This document shows, piece by piece, positions 8,386-9,936 of a stretch of 9,936 nt of DNA. Location of the stretch: assembly GCA_030951065.1 (NCBI GenBank), contig JAUZQH010000143.1:1-9936 (forward strand), given 5' to 3'. The notes beneath the pieces are model-generated. The model was not told the DNA's origin and made no database searches. It was given only the letters and a program-made list of their open reading frames with translations. Position 1 is the stretch's first letter. Every line of letters begins with the position of its first letter. This stretch comes from Mariprofundus sp. Its GTDB lineage: Bacteria; Pseudomonadota; Zetaproteobacteria; Mariprofundales; Mariprofundaceae. A program made the translations under genes and the position numbers.

Positions 8386-9936
8386 CCCCTGTTTTCTGGC
8401 GCTATTTCGGCCTGTTGTTCAGCATAATGCTACTGGCCACGTGCGTGTTCAGTTACGCATTTTATCAGGAAGATGCCAAAGCCGAACGAGAACGCATCCT
8501 GACACGCGATCTGCATCACATAGAAATTCAGCAAACCCTGCTGACCGATGCGTTGGCAAAGGCCTTCCATATGGGAAGTTTCATATCCGATCGGGTGAAT
8601 CTGCACCGGCCATTTTCAAATCCGGAAGGTAAAAGACAGCTGGATGCGGATATTATTTCCCTGCTTAAAAATCTGCCAGGTTTTATCAAAGTGCAACTGC
8701 TTGACCTCCAGGGGCATGAGTTGATCCGGATCAGTCACAGTAAAGCGGGGCCTCTCCTTACTCCCAAAGACAAGCTTCAGAATCAACGCGATGATTATTT
8801 TCACAAAGCGATGAATTTGAAACGCGGCCATATTTACATTTCGCCACTGAATCTGAACATCGAGCATGGTGCGGTGGAGCAACCGCCTAACCCTGTCATC
8901 AGGCTGGCCATACCGGCATTTGAAGGAGAACAGCGGACCGGCACTGTTATGCTAACCATGAAGATGGACAATGTTCTGACGCGCTTGCAGCAGGTAAATC
9001 ATACAGGAGAAAGCACAAGCTATCTGCTGAATTCGGACGGCTTCTTCCTGTCCAGCCCACACCCCGAATGGAACTGGGGGTTCATGCTGTCCGGACATCA
9101 CGACTACAACTTTGCCACCAGGTTCCCGGCAGCATGGCAGCGTATCTCCGGCCGGGGTCACGGCCAGTTTGAACTCAACGGTGACATATTCAGCTTTGCC
9201 AGCTTCGATCCACGACCATCGCTGAAAAAACCGCAGAGGGCCGATGCCATCAGCAGTGATCGCTACATCATGGTATTGCAGCTTCCTGCCGCAACATTTG
9301 CACAGGCCATGACGCAAGAGAGATGGCAATACCTGTCCGGCACTGCGCTGCTCATTCTGGCGGCCGCGGTATTTGCCGGGATTCTGGCACAGCTCCATAC
9401 ACAGAAACTCCTGGCCCGGAAATTACTGGACACCTCGCTACAAACGCTCACACATGTGATATCCAGTACGCCTGCCGTCCATTATGACTGCCAAGCCAAA
9501 GGAAACCGATTTATTCCTGTGTTTGTCAGTCCAAAACTGGAGGAGCTATTCGGCTTTGATCCCGATAGTGTTATCGGTGATTCCGAATGGTGGGGATCTC
9601 ACCTGCATCCCGAAGACCGTGAACGAATCACCGAAGGTTTCCGGCTAGCGCTAAATGAAAGCAGGGAGACACACGTCCACGAATACCGCTTCGGATGCGC
9701 CGATGGTAAATACCGATGGGTACGCGATGAGATGACCATCGTACGCAATACAGATGGAAATCCGGTGGAAATTATCGGAAGCTGGCTGGACATCACAGAA
9801 CACCGGCAAGACGAGGCGGCTATTGAGCTGGCGTTACAGGAAAAAGAGGTGCTGCTGCGCGAAATTCACCACAGGGTGAAGAATAATATGCAGATCATCT
9901 CAAGCCTGCTGAAGCTACAGGCTTCACATGTGGACG
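8367..9936 (+). CDS. Membrane sensor histidine kinase, Cache-like sensor + PAS + HisKA_2 (runs off right edge)
   Basis: The frame is open from 8298 to the window end; counted from GTG 8367 it gives 523 residues so far. A membrane helix at about 11-33 ([23 protein letters not shown]) and a second at about 322-344 ([22 protein letters not shown]) bracket a periplasmic part of roughly 290 residues. This part resembles a double-Cache ligand sensor, with an [20 protein letters not shown] motif typical of that fold. A PAS domain follows (about 372-480: [19 protein letters not shown], then [18 protein letters not shown] and ending in DITEHR). Then comes the HisKA_2 dimerisation helix [19 protein letters not shown] with phospho-acceptor histidine H502. 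The ATPase domain lies beyond the window. It should phosphorylate a partner response regulator; the ligand is unknown. The start is uncertain: there is no ATG before 8427, which lies inside the first membrane helix, and GTG 8367 and TTG 8382 have no ribosome site. A frameshift near 8320 may have cut off the true N-terminus. Confidence 0.88.
   Translation, partial: MPDKKLTPVFWRYFGLLFSIMLLATCVFSYAFYQEDAKAERERILTRDLHHIEIQQTLLTDALAKAFHMGSFISDRVNLHRPFSNPEGKRQLDADIISLLKNLPGFIKVQLLDLQGHELIRISHSKAGPLLTPKDKLQNQRDDYFHKAMNLKRGHIYISPLNLNIEHGAVEQPPNPVIRLAIPAFEGEQRTGTVMLTMKMDNVLTRLQQVNHTGESTSYLLNSDGFFLSSPHPEWNWGFMLSGHHDYNFATRFPAAWQRISGRGHGQFELNGDIFSFASFDPRPSLKKPQRADAISSDRYIMVLQLPAATFAQAMTQERWQYLSGTALLILAAAVFAGILAQLHTQKLLARKLLDTSLQTLTHVISSTPAVHYDCQAKGNRFIPVFVSPKLEELFGFDPDSVIGDSEWWGSHLHPEDRERITEGFRLALNESRETHVHEYRFGCADGKYRWVRDEMTIVRNTDGNPVEIIGSWLDITEHRQDEAAIELALQEKEVLLREIHHRVKNNMQIISSLLKLQASHVD

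Overview
This is bacterial DNA of moderate GC content, most likely from a proteobacterium. The evidence is a full-length SecA with a C-terminal zinc-binding tail, a secA-argJ-mutT gene order as in many Gammaproteobacteria, a DjlA-type J-domain protein and a SPOR-domain protein. I cannot place it below phylum level with confidence; the ArgJ sequence is not a close match to the usual gamma/beta form, so a related class (for example Zetaproteobacteria) is possible. Most of the window is chromosomal housekeeping sequence. I see no transposase, integrase, CRISPR array, tRNA or rRNA.

Layout. (1) Positions 1-592, minus strand: the N-terminal 197 codons of an FAD-dependent oxidoreductase, running off the left edge. 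(2) Divergent from it, 659-1798, plus strand: a complete class I PLP-dependent aminotransferase. (3) Positions 1799-2023: a 225-base structured leader upstream of secA, with two small hairpins and a perfect 24-bp inverted repeat. (4) Positions 2024-6305, plus strand: secA, argJ and a mutT-like Nudix gene, closely spaced and probably one transcript. The Nudix gene has no ATG, GTG or TTG start that keeps its fold intact; it appears to start at a CTG that overlaps the argJ stop codon. (5) Positions 6339-6980, minus strand: a single-pass membrane protein with a C-terminal SPOR domain, convergent with the Nudix gene. (6) Positions 6981-7219: a divergent intergenic region carrying a near-perfect inverted repeat. 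(7) Positions 7220-7951, plus strand: a DjlA-like membrane co-chaperone. (8) Positions 7952-8366: no secure gene, but an AT-rich promoter-like block. (9) From 8367 to the right edge, plus strand: a membrane sensor histidine kinase (two membrane segments, Cache-like periplasmic part, PAS, HisKA_2). Its 5' end looks irregular and may contain a frameshift.

How the genes relate. SecA (preprotein export), ArgJ (arginine biosynthesis) and MutT (nucleotide-pool sanitation) share a conserved neighbourhood rather than a pathway. The SPOR protein (septal peptidoglycan binding) and the DjlA-like protein (DnaK co-chaperone at the inner membrane) are both envelope-associated and are transcribed divergently from one 239-bp region. 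No new multi-gene system is evident. The observations most worth checking are the secA leader, the CTG start of the Nudix gene and the 5' end of the sensor kinase.
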